Shown: positions 22,341 through 32,119 of the stretch, piece after piece
Numbering within the stretch: the first letter of the stretch is position 1
Layout of the letters: the number at the start of each line of letters is the position of its first letter
Source of the DNA: Citrus sinensis
Lineage: Eukaryota; Streptophyta; Magnoliopsida; Sapindales; Rutaceae
Length of the DNA stretch: 64,000 nt
NCBI RefSeq assembly: GCF_022201045.2
Contig: NC_068560.1
Span: forward strand, 29,901,501 to 29,965,500
Direction: 5' to 3'
Program-made: the position numbers and the translations under genes
The notes under the pieces: generated by a model
Database searches by the model: none
The model's input: the letters and a program-made list of their open reading frames with translations, nothing else
What the model was told of the DNA's origin: nothing

Positions 22341-24053
22341 ATGTGGAGATCAATAGCTGCAGGATCCAGGCTGGTAGCTCGGAACTTTGGTGTAGCCACG
22401 GAGAAGGTACAATGCTCTCAAACCCTCAGCCTAAACATATCTCGTTCTTTATCAAAACCCTCTCTTTATCGAAGCTCTAGGTTTCTTTCAGAGTCACCTG
22501 CAGCGAACCCAAAGGATGAGAGCTCATTTTCACCTGAAACGGACTTCTCTTCGCGTAGTTTTGGTGAAAATGAATATGCCCAGATGGATCCTTCTGCCGA
22601 CGCGGTTGAAAGTAATGACAATTTAGGTGAAAATTATGATACCCAGATGGAAAAATTTGATTTCATCTCTGGGGAAGGCAAAGAAGAGGAGGCGTATGAG
22701 ATTGATGGAGACAAGTTAGAGAATGTGTTGTCACTTTTGCAGAGTAGTGTGGATGGATATTTAGAGTCAAGCCTTGATAGTTTTGAGTTGGACTTACATG
22801 AAGATTTTGTACTGAAAGTACTTGAAACCCCTCTCGTTTTGGGTGAGAATTTAGTTTGTTTTTTCAAATGGGTTATGAAGCATCCTGAATATCAGGTTAC
22901 CAGTGGCGTAGTTGATGCACTTTTGAAGGCTATATGTAGCAGTGTTGGGAAAAAAGAAGTGTATGCTCTGTGGGACATAGTTAAGGAGATTGGTGAGAAG
23001 GAGAAAGGTGTGTTGACTGTGGAGATTCTCAATGAGTTGATTGCTTTATTTTCGAAGTTGGGGAAAGGCAAAGCAGCTTTTGAGGTGTTTAATAAGTTTG
23101 GAGATTATGGTTGTGTGGCAAATCAGGAGACATACTATTTTACTATTGAAGCACTTTCTAGGCGCAAAATTTTCGATTGGGCTTGGTCTGTATGTGAGAA
23201 AATGATTGAAACAGGAAGCTTGCCTGATAGTGAGAAGGTTGGTAAGATCATATCTTGGTTTTGTAAAGGAGGTAAGGCAAAGGAAGCTCATGTAGTTTAC
23301 ACCTTGGCGAGGGAGAAAAAAATGTATCCACCTCAGTCTGTTGTCGCTTTCTTGATCAGTTCACTTTGTCAGGAGGATGAAACCGTAAAATTAGCTTTGG
23401 ACATGTTGGATGATTTCTCGGGTGAGGCACGGAAGTATGCAATCAAGCCATTTTCATCTGTTATTCGCAGTCTATGTAGGATGAAAGATGTCCATGGGGC
23501 AAAAACATTGCTTTCTAAGATGATTTCTGAGGGCCCACCCCCTGGAAATGCAGTGTTTAATTCTGTTATAAGTGCCTATTCCAAGGCTGGAGATATGACA
23601 CCAGCAATGGAGATGTTGAAGCTGATGCGAAGTAGAGGATTAAAACCGGATGTTTACACTTACACAGGTCTTATGAGTGGTTATGCAAATGGTGGTCAGA
23701 TGGAGGAGGCTTGTGAAATCCTCAATGAAGCAAAAAAGAATCATTCTAGGCTGAGCCCAGTGACGTACCACACGCTGATACGTGGTTATTGCAAACTTGA
23801 AGAGTTTGATTGTGCTTTGAAGTTGTTGAATGAAATGAAGGATGTAGGGGTCCAACCTAATGTCGATGAGTATAATAAATTGATCCAGTCTCTTTGCCTA
23901 AAGGCCTTAGATTGGAGAACAGCGGAGAAGCTTTTAGAGGATATGAGGCTGAAAGGTTTACATCTGAATGGGATAACCCGGGCTCTTATAAGAGCAGTCA
24001 AGGAGCTGGAAGAGGATGCAATTGAGAATGGAGAGGCATTGGTGGAAGCTTAA
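22341..24053 (+). CDS. Pentatricopeptide-repeat protein, P class, probably mitochondrial
   Basis: Intronless, 570 aa. The N-terminus MWRSIAAGSRLVARNFG is Arg/Ser-rich with no acid residues, typical of a mitochondrial presequence, and is followed by a low-complexity acidic stretch (about residues 50-120). P-type PPR motifs of about 35 residues are clearest between residues ~370 and 560, for example VFNSVISAYSKAGDMTPAME, VYTYTGLMSGYANGGQMEEA and TYHTLIRGYCKLEEFDCALK. No E or DYW editing extension is present, so it is expected to bind and stabilise or process an organellar RNA. The RNA target cannot be inferred reliably by eye. In Arabidopsis a PPR gene (At3g02650) lies next to the At3g02640 membrane-protein gene, so this may be its orthologue. 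It runs divergently from ELF9. Confidence 0.92.
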   Translation: MWRSIAAGSRLVARNFGVATEKVQCSQTLSLNISRSLSKPSLYRSSRFLSESPAANPKDESSFSPETDFSSRSFGENEYAQMDPSADAVESNDNLGENYDTQMEKFDFISGEGKEEEAYEIDGDKLENVLSLLQSSVDGYLESSLDSFELDLHEDFVLKVLETPLVLGENLVCFFKWVMKHPEYQVTSGVVDALLKAICSSVGKKEVYALWDIVKEIGEKEKGVLTVEILNELIALFSKLGKGKAAFEVFNKFGDYGCVANQETYYFTIEALSRRKIFDWAWSVCEKMIETGSLPDSEKVGKIISWFCKGGKAKEAHVVYTLAREKKMYPPQSVVAFLISSLCQEDETVKLALDMLDDFSGEARKYAIKPFSSVIRSLCRMKDVHGAKTLLSKMISEGPPPGNAVFNSVISAYSKAGDMTPAMEMLKLMRSRGLKPDVYTYTGLMSGYANGGQMEEACEILNEAKKNHSRLSPVTYHTLIRGYCKLEEFDCALKLLNEMKDVGVQPNVDEYNKLIQSLCLKALDWRTAEKLLEDMRLKGLHLNGITRALIRAVKELEEDAIENGEALVEA

Positions 24054-24059
24054 ATTTTA

Positions 24060-26160
24060 GGAAAAGCAATGTAACAGTCAGATGAGCATGTCATGCTTGT
24101 AACCTTTTGTCCCCTTCTTTCAAGATAATACTTTAATCTCTCGCTCTTCAGCTTCCTGCCGGGAGTTCACCAGCGATGGATGTTACAAAATTCACTTTTT
24201 GAGAAAAAAGAGATAAGTTCTTGTTCTACGGTTTCCGCTTGGTAATAAAATCAGCTTAATTTTGCTTGTTTTAGATTTTATAAGCAGATCAGTCTTTATT
24301 TGGCCATTTCAGTGATTGCTGTTGGTTCTTTAATTTTTATCAAAATTGTTCAGATCATGTTTGGTTAGTGGAAAGGCATTGGAAAAACCAGGGTCAAGCT
24401 GGGAATTATATCTCATTTTTTCGTTAAACCATGAAATCATGCAGTTTCAGTGGGAAATGTGAGTAAATTTCACAGTGGAGAAAAGATTGATGGATACCTG
24501 CAGATTAGTATTATTTGGGAGCGAAACTTTGTTTTTCTTTGTATATTTTGACAAGAAAGTTTGTTTTGCGTGTGGTTTATTTTTTTGTTTCTTTGTAACT
24601 GGAACTTGTATTAGATCCTTCATTCAGTTGATCTAAGTTTTAGCCCATAATTTAGTTGGGTTTTCTGGAGACATAATTACTTCTTCAACCAGCAGCATTG
24701 GTTTGTGTTCAGTATTTCTACAGTTACTCGTTCATAGTAACACCTGTTTTAAGGCTTTTCCTTCTCATTTAAGTAATCTTTATTAGAAATCAGGATTTTT
24801 TTACAATGCTGTATGATCTTTTTGCAGTATTGATGATGAGGTTGTTCTAAATTCTTGGATTTGAATATTTTAATCTGTCCCATTAGTTATAATTAAATGG
24901 ATAAATAATTAGTTAATTAATAAGCAATAGGTAACCTTTAAAATTAAGTTGATGAATTCAAATCAAACAGAGATACTTAACAAGTTAACACGAAAAGATA
25001 GAGGTTGTGATCCATTATGACTTTTTTTCTTCTTTTAAATTATGAGTAATTTTTTTAACCAATTTGCTAACTAGTACAATGTGTCTAAAGAGTTAATGTC
25101 TTTTTATTTATACAAATATTTTACACCGTTGATCAAAATCTAAAGGTGTACATTTATAATATTATTAATGCCGTGGAAAAAAAAAATGAATAACTGCATC
25201 ATAGAGCGACCTTAGATATTATTGTCAATTATCTTTGTTAACATATGCCTAGCAAGTTTAACTGTTTTATTTGTTTTCAACTCTAGCAAACTGCATTGCA
25301 AATTAGGCATTTATGTTAAATTATCCTGTGTCTACAAGTCTGAAATTAACTTCAATTTGATCATTTTCGTTTGTCACAAGTTACTTATAAAAAAGTTTTG
25401 TCTCATCCATTAGTGGGTTGCTGAGAAGACTAAAGAAAAGATAATAACCCTAGGATAGATGATGAATTAAAGCGGGTGAACTTTTTTATTGTTGTGATCA
25501 GAGTATAATGTGTTAGGTTATTGTGGAGGAAAAGATTGACTGATGAAAAACATGAAGGTAGATGAAGGAGAGTAAAACATATGATGTTATACTTGCTTGC
25601 CGAAATCTATTTCTATTGATTAATTTTTTACTTTCAACTCTCTTCTTCCTCAACCACAGTGGATGGGATTAAACACTCCCTCTTGCTTTTCCTTTTTCTC
25701 GAATCTCTCGGGCTTGAATATATTGAGATCTACCCACAATTAACAAACAGCTGTCAACTTTATAATTTGATTTGTTCCTTGCAATGTAGAAGATGGGTTA
25801 AGTAATGTAAAATTTCATTTAATTCCCGATTTTATACTCTGCTTTGGTTCCTTTGTTTGAGATCACAGCTCTTGTTGGATCGTCTAGCAAATAATAGAAA
25901 TCTCACATATCCGGATCCAGTAGTTGGGTATGCATAATTTTGCAGTTGGCAATGACTGGTGAAATCAAACCGATATTAAGAAACTACCGCAAAACCACAA
26001 AACAGGATTATCAAATCTAAAATTTGGTCACGCAATGCCATGGCATGAAGTGATCTACAGTCTCTAGAGTACTGCTCTACAAATTCCAGTAAATTTTACA
26101 ACCTTTATTGAAAGTCACCTGCAAGGTCCCCTGCAAACCCCGAGAATTTCCAGCGGCAAG
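24060..26160. other. Intergenic region between PPR and P450 genes
   Basis: The first ~250 bases are probably 3' UTR of the PPR gene. The remainder is A/T-rich with no recognisable gene, transposon end or long repeat. The open frame at 25222-25413 has no family resemblance. Confidence 0.5.
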
Positions 26161-26166
26161 TTTACC

Positions 26167-28266
26167 CTAACTGGATCTGTTCAGCATTCCAATCATATCT
26201 TGCCGCGGACTGCACATAGCCACCAAAGGCACGGTCTTAGATAGAGATAGTCCATAACTTGCAGTCATGTCCACCTCCGGCCCTATCTTTTCCCACTCGA
26301 AGCACTGTATGAGCGAACCCAAAGCAAAAGAAATTGTACGGATAGCCATGGCTGCACCTGGGCAAGCTCTCCTCCCCATGCCAAATGGAATATGTTTGAA
26401 TCCCTCTCTTTCACTATGAATCCCTTCAAATCTTTCAGGTTTGAACTTGTTAGGCTCCTCCCACACCTTGGAATCCCTATGCATTGCCCAGGCATTCACC
26501 ATTATCGTCGTGCCTTGTGGTATGTGATATCCACCCACTATGCAGTTCTCAGAAGAGAAATGTGGCAACAGAAGTGGTGCCGGAGGATATAATCGCAGCG
26601 TCTCTTTTATGACACAGCAAAGGTATGGAAGGTTGACAAGATCCTCGTCATTTAACATGCGCCCATTTGCAACGTTGCAGTCAATTTCTGCTCTCACCTT
26701 CTGCAGTACATCTGGATTATTCAATAGGAGTGACATTGCCCATTCCAGAACAACTGCTGTCGTTTCTACTCCTGCTATAAACATTAGCTGAAAAATAGGT
26801 TGCTCAAAGTTAGAATCAAAGCCTCAGTACCGATGTCTTCGACATTCTGCACTGAGAGTACTTAATTGTATCACCTAAAAGAACATAAATAACAGAACGG
26901 TCCACGTTACATTACATTACATTACAGAACAAGAAAAACAGAGTAACTCCAAAGAGCTCACCAATGCAGCCAAAACGAGAGAGGCCTAAAACGTATATTA
27001 CACCAGAACTTAAAACTTGTATGATGAAATGAACAAATCTATCGCAAGAATGTATGATATTTGAACTCTAGTCGATCTAAAGTGGCTAGAAAGTCAACCC
27101 TTTCGTGTATTCAAATCAAGACTAAACTAACAAAGAGCGATCGCGTTGTCTTTTGCATTTATCACCATTATAAACTTGGAAATGAATAGCAATTATTGGA
27201 GGTTAACTCCCACCGAAAATGTAAAACCTATACGCTATCTTACTACGAACACCTTGGATGTTGAATTTGTCGGTAGTGATCAAATTCACCACTCATTGTA
27301 AAACACAAATAAATAGATGAATGAAAGAGTAATGGTGCTCACCACAATGACGCTTTTAAGAACATCATCGGAGTAAAATTCGGGCTCTGATTCTTGGAGA
27401 GACAAGAGAGTTTCAATCAATGACTTGTTCCTCACACTAGCAGTTTCGAAGGAAGAACTTGTTTTCTTCAACCGGATGCGAATATCATCTATCAAATTCT
27501 GCATAAATTCGTCCCGCATCTTTTGTACCCTTACATAAATCTTCTCAATGCCCTTGCTATAACCAATTAACCTCAAGATTGGAAAAAGATCACATATATT
27601 CGTTATCATGCTAGGGAAAAATATCTCCTTAAATTCCAGCAGGAATTTCTTCGCAACCTCCATGTTTGCTGCACCTGCAACCTCCTCAGTACCACGCTTT
27701 CCAGCAACAATTCTCATCATGAAATTAGTAGACAGAATAGAAAACAATGGTTTCAGCTCAACTTTTTGGTTACCGCTTGCTGTATGTGTAAACAATTGAT
27801 GAAGCAGACAATGAACTTCATCTTGAAGAATTGGAAAAGACTTTTTGAGGTTGTTGGATGAGAAGATTTCAATAACAGTGAAGCGACGAAGGGTTCTCCA
27901 GATATGACCATAATCTGCCCACGCATAGGCAGTGTAGTTGTAAGTGAAATAATCACCGCCCAATGACTTAGGCCGGTTTGCGAATATTATGTCGTTCTTG
28001 GTGAAGCAATCTTCAGCGGCAGATGCTGAAGATACAACAAGGACAGGCCTGGCGCCAAGTCGGAGATACATGATCGGACCATACTTTGACGAAAGACTCC
28101 CCAGCGCTTGGTAGAATGGCACAGGCTTCTTCATAAGATAAAGGTGGCCAATGATTGGAAGAGCAAATGGACTGGGTGGTAAGTTTTGCTGCCTGGTGAA
28201 TCCAAGTTTGATTATCAGGACTATGGAGAGTAGGAAAGCAATAAGGTAACAGTACAAGTTTTCCAT
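26167..28266 (-). CDS. Cytochrome P450, CYP81-type
   Basis: ER-anchored haem monooxygenase. Two exons, 28266-27343 and 26787-26167 (514 aa), with a phase-0 intron of 555 bp immediately before the I-helix, the conserved intron position of the family. N-terminal anchor at residues ~5-22, hinge NLPPSPFALPIIGHL, C-helix WRTLRR, I-helix AGVETT (~313-318), KETLR (ExxR, 369-373), FKPERF (423-428) and the haem loop PFGMGRRACPG with Cys450. A start nine bases upstream (28275) is also possible. CYP81 members hydroxylate isoflavonoids, lignans, glucosinolate indoles or xenobiotics, so the substrate cannot be assigned. It points away from the second CYP81 31 kb further on. The I-helix reads ETT where the second copy reads DTS. 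Confidence 0.93.
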
Positions 28267-28815
28267 CGCAAACATGAAATTGAGTTCACAAATACTTGCA
28301 GTCTTGCGGACATACCCTAATATTCTCGGCTGGATTAAACTCAATCGAGTGTGGGGTTGACTGACTTGGGATTCAAATTTTGACTAAATTAAAGTGCGAA
28401 CTATAACGAAAGTGATGTGTTTGTCTGTACTCTTAGTGGAGCAGGCACGCCCAAAAGGACCATGCCATCTGTTCGTTGACTAACATTTAAGCGAATGCCA
28501 AGTAGTAATAATTTGACAGGATTTTTCCTCCCGTATAAATTAAATTAAGGTGGGTCAGGGTATGAGGTGTTCCCTTTAAGTTGCAGCTGTCGTAAAGTAA
28601 AATATATACATGTGGAGTAGAAATTAGAAAAAAAAAATTTGTTAAGTTATTAAAACTCAACAACATGTGTTATCAAATATTTTAATAATTGGGTTTTGGC
28701 AGCCTAAGTATTTCACCATACTCATAAACGGTCTCTAAAAGTATGAGATGTGCATGCTTGCTGTAGCATCTGACCAACGGCCATTGTTGTTCATTGCAAA
28801 ACCATTTCAGCAGGC

Positions 28816-30495
28816 TGTTGGAGAAAAATCAAATTTTAAATTTTTATAAAAACTTTTAGGATCGCTCTCATACAATATATAAGAATTTGTAATTTAGAAG
28901 TCATATCTTGAAAATCCTATTTGGTTTTTTCTGCTGAAGTGATTTAGGCTCTCAGATCACGATCTATCAACATCACTCCTGTTAGATCACGATTTGTCAT
29001 TACCACTCCTTTTACATCACGATCAGCCACCAAATAATCTTTCAAGCTATGACTCAGGTTTGATCTGTACTTAACGTGTACACGCCTTTATTACCACTAA
29101 AACAACTAGTACGAGACAATTTTTCTCTTAAAATTAGATAGAAAAATATTTTTTTCTGATTTGACTTCTACCTTTTTTCAAGAGAAAATAAGTATTTTTA
29201 TATGGATCCCTCTAAGTTACATGCATGTACCTTACAACCCTCTCACATGAATAGTGAGTGGACCCACATCATTCACTATTCATGTGAGAGGGTTGTAAGG
29301 TACATGCATGTAACTTAGCATTAGCCTTTTTATATTCCTATTTAGTGAAAACCCTTGACTCTATTTTTATATTATTTAATTCTATTAAATCAAGTTTGAT
29401 TTAAATTAAAAATAATAAACCAAAAGTAACTATTTATTTCTTGTCATAGGAGCCCATTTTGTAAAATAACACAATACCCCTTAGACACAAGTACATTACA
29501 CGAAATTTCCCACTAAATAATATATTTAAGCTTTTAACTCAAATAGCTATTTATCTTATTTATTAATCTAGTAGTGGCGTAGTCTATTAAATAAGCTAAC
29601 CCGGAGATCATTTAGGAACATACAATAGTGGCTATAATAATTAGGTCTGTAATTAAACTAACTCAATTATTTAATTCCAAATCTACTCTACTAAAAGATT
29701 AAAACCGACCTCCATAATTGTATGCTTAAATAATAATTCGTTCCAAGCTACATCGATTTTTTTACTGCATAATCTTTTGTACCACATCGTTAATTAAATT
29801 AATATATTAACTGTCCAATCGATTTAATTACATCTTATTCATTAATACTTACTGATTTTCTCTAATGATCATTTTCAACATACTAAATATGTTGACACGC
29901 TCTGATCAGAGAATTTTATGATCAAGTGCCGAAAACCCATCAAGAGATGTTTTGTACAAATTCTATATTGTTAATCTATAACTCCAATACTCATAATTGC
30001 ACCCACCAAGATACCGGGTAATCTTGACCATAAGTGTTTATTGTGCCCATTGGTAACTCAAATGAAATAACAATTACAATCATAAAATCATAATTAATTC
30101 AAGATTAAGATTACAGTAAAATTAATGTTTATGAGATTTAATAAGTCTGACAATCATTTTAAGGTTAATTAAATCTCATATGTGATCCAGCTCATTGTAG
30201 TCAAACTACATTAGTAAATTTATATATGATTAAGACAAATTATTCAATGAATTTACTACAGTCTAAATATAAATAGAGTGACTAACTCTATTTATCAACT
30301 GCGAACTAAATTTATTTAATCATAAGATAACTTGTATTTATGTCTTATGTGAATCCATATAATGATCATATAAATACATATAATATGATTAAACAGACCT
30401 TATTCAATATATATTTATGTAATTAAAAATATCTCAAATATTTTATTAATCAGAAAATAAATTAATATGCTTTAAAAGAACATATAATCCCAACA
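28816..30495. mobile_element. Probable solo LTR, 1680 bp
   Basis: Begins TGTTGGAG and ends CCCAACA, so it has the TG...CA ends with a 6-bp TGTTGG/CCAACA inversion seen in many plant LTRs. Flanks CAGGC (28811-28815) and CATGC (30496-30500) match at four of five positions, consistent with an old 5-bp duplication. No primer-binding site, polypurine tract or coding region follows, so it would be a solo LTR left after LTR-LTR recombination. Short imperfect repeats with AGATCACGAT lie near 28952-29030. A snapback element lies inside at 29212-29318. Confidence 0.55.
29212..29318. mobile_element. Perfect 46-bp snapback (foldback MITE)
   Basis: Arms 29212-29257 and 29273-29318 are exact reverse complements over 46 bases, beginning CTAAGTTACATGCATGTACC, with a 15-base loop at 29258-29272. 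The transcript of either strand would fold into a long perfect hairpin. A TA dinucleotide near each outer edge allows a Stowaway-like TA target site, but the true ends are not certain. Confidence 0.85.
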
Positions 30496-30499
30496 CATG

Positions 30500-31850
30500 C
30501 ATGGTTTGAGACTTTTGAGTCAGCATCTACAGACCCCCAACCAGATAAGTTTAGCGTTGTAACATTAATGATCGTATGATATTGGTGTTGAAATATTTAA
30601 GAAGTAATGAGTTTCATTCATCGTCAGAAATCTTTTAACGGCAATCGTTATTGATTTGATTTGCCTATGCTGAAGCACTACACAATACATGAATCCAGAA
30701 CAAGTTATTTTGTCTTTCAAAACTCTCGTAATATGTCTTAGCTATTAATTTCAACAAATTCAGACTTGAGAGCATGGAAGGTGGAGGCAAAAATATGCAC
30801 CTATTGCCAGCATTATTAGTTATTTACAACAATTGCCATGACAAAGTAACAACTACATTGCTATTTCTTGAGGGGGCAATAAATGCCTGGGTACCTGCAC
30901 ATTCTTGGAGCGTTTTTTTGCCATTTTTTTCTTTATTAGTCGACTTTTGGGGTCATAAGGCTTTTAAAATTGGACAGGGACAGGAGGACGGAAAGTAATG
31001 ATTAGGCCCATTACCATATGAATAAGAATCTCACGTGGTTCTTTCTGTGGGCTTCGCCAGCGATCTAATCGATGTCCGTACTCGTGTCAACAGTCAAAAA
31101 TAAAGCCGAGAATTTGCTTCTCGATGCAGACTAGACCGTGCCTGCTGCCTGCCTATGCTATCTGTAGTCTGCACATATATATGCCTCTCTCATCCTTCAT
31201 TCATTCGGATTCGGCTTTAATCTTGTTCTCTTTTCTTTGGTCAGATTTTATTCATTTGAATAGATTTTTATTTATTCCCTGGGTTTTCTTTTTTGAACGG
31301 AATACGTTACACTTTATAGTACAGGTCTAGAGTTTTATAAACAGTCCATAATTCTACAATTAATCTCCACTTTGCTTTTAGAAGAAGGAACGCGATAACC
31401 TCTGGATAAGTTGTAAAAAGCAAAAGTTGAGTAACAAAGCTGTAGAAAGACCAATGTCGTGGAAAAAAAACAACCACCCAGCACATAACATCAACATAAC
31501 AAACGAACACAAATAATATTTAATAAGATAAAGGCCAAATTTTCCTTATCACTTAAGTCTTAATATATATGATAAAATTATGTATTCAAAGATTTACATA
31601 TGTAGACTGTAGGGCATAGAAAGTAGTACAAAAAAACGCGGATTGAAAGTCCTAAAAGGACCCCAAAATTTTGAAAAGAAAGATGCAGATTCACCCCAGA
31701 GTCGTCACAGACCCCACTATCATTGACAAAATCACAAAATGCACAAACCAGTATGGCAAAAAGCAATAATAATAGGTAGCTTCCTATGAACTTTTTGAAG
31801 CTCAATTAATGGCTTCTTTTCAACGTTTAACGGAACCGAGGAGCTTAGCT
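30500..31850. other. Intergenic region before the CLE gene
   Basis: No gene supported. Open frames at 30774-30998, 31124-31330, 31307-31510 and 31578-31805 overlap or oppose each other and resemble nothing known. The last part (31810-31858) is the probable CLE 3' UTR. Confidence 0.5.
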
Positions 31851-31858
31851 GAAAAAAC

Positions 31859-32113
31859 TCAACGGTTGTGAAGTGGGTCTGAAGCATTCGGAACTCTCCT
31901 CTTGCTTGAAAAGTACCTCAAACTTTGCTTCTGCTGCTGATTCTGCTGTTGTTTCTCTTGCACATTTGGCGGCAAATGACTGTTATTCGTACCAAAAACC
32001 ACCTTCACCTTTTCTTCCTTCTGATCTCCTGAGACTAACAGCAATGAGAGAAAAACCAATGCAATTGTCTTCTGAAGCAACCCCCCGTGCAAAAACTGTA
32101 AACGCCTTTGCAT
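31859..32113 (-). CDS. CLE-family signalling peptide precursor with unusual ligand motif
   Basis: 84-aa precursor. Residues ~12-29 form a hydrophobic secretory signal (TIALVFLSLLLVSG), followed by a variable, Gln-rich spacer and a C-terminal CLE dodecapeptide, RRVPNASDPLHN, with a single Arg before the stop codon. CLE peptides are secreted, proline-hydroxylated and perceived by LRR receptor kinases in meristem, vascular or root signalling. Position 4 Pro, 8-9 Asp-Pro and 11-12 His-Asn are conserved. Position 6, almost always Gly, is Ala, and position 7, usually a hydroxylated and arabinosylated Pro, is Ser; a Ser at 7 is also known in CLE45. Single exon, start at the first ATG of the frame. 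Which CLE subgroup it belongs to is not clear by eye. Confidence 0.85.
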   Translation of the reverse strand: MQRRLQFLHGGLLQKTIALVFLSLLLVSGDQKEEKVKVVFGTNNSHLPPNVQEKQQQNQQQKQSLRYFSSKRRVPNASDPLHNR

Positions 32114-32119
32114 CTTGTG

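Noticed and set aside
28952-29040. Tandem AGATCACGAT-containing repeats
   Set aside because: Only two to three degenerate ~30-bp units; kept as part of the probable solo LTR rather than called separately.
30774-30998. 74-codon plus-strand frame
   Set aside because: No similarity to known families by eye; flanked by A/T-rich sequence without gene signals.
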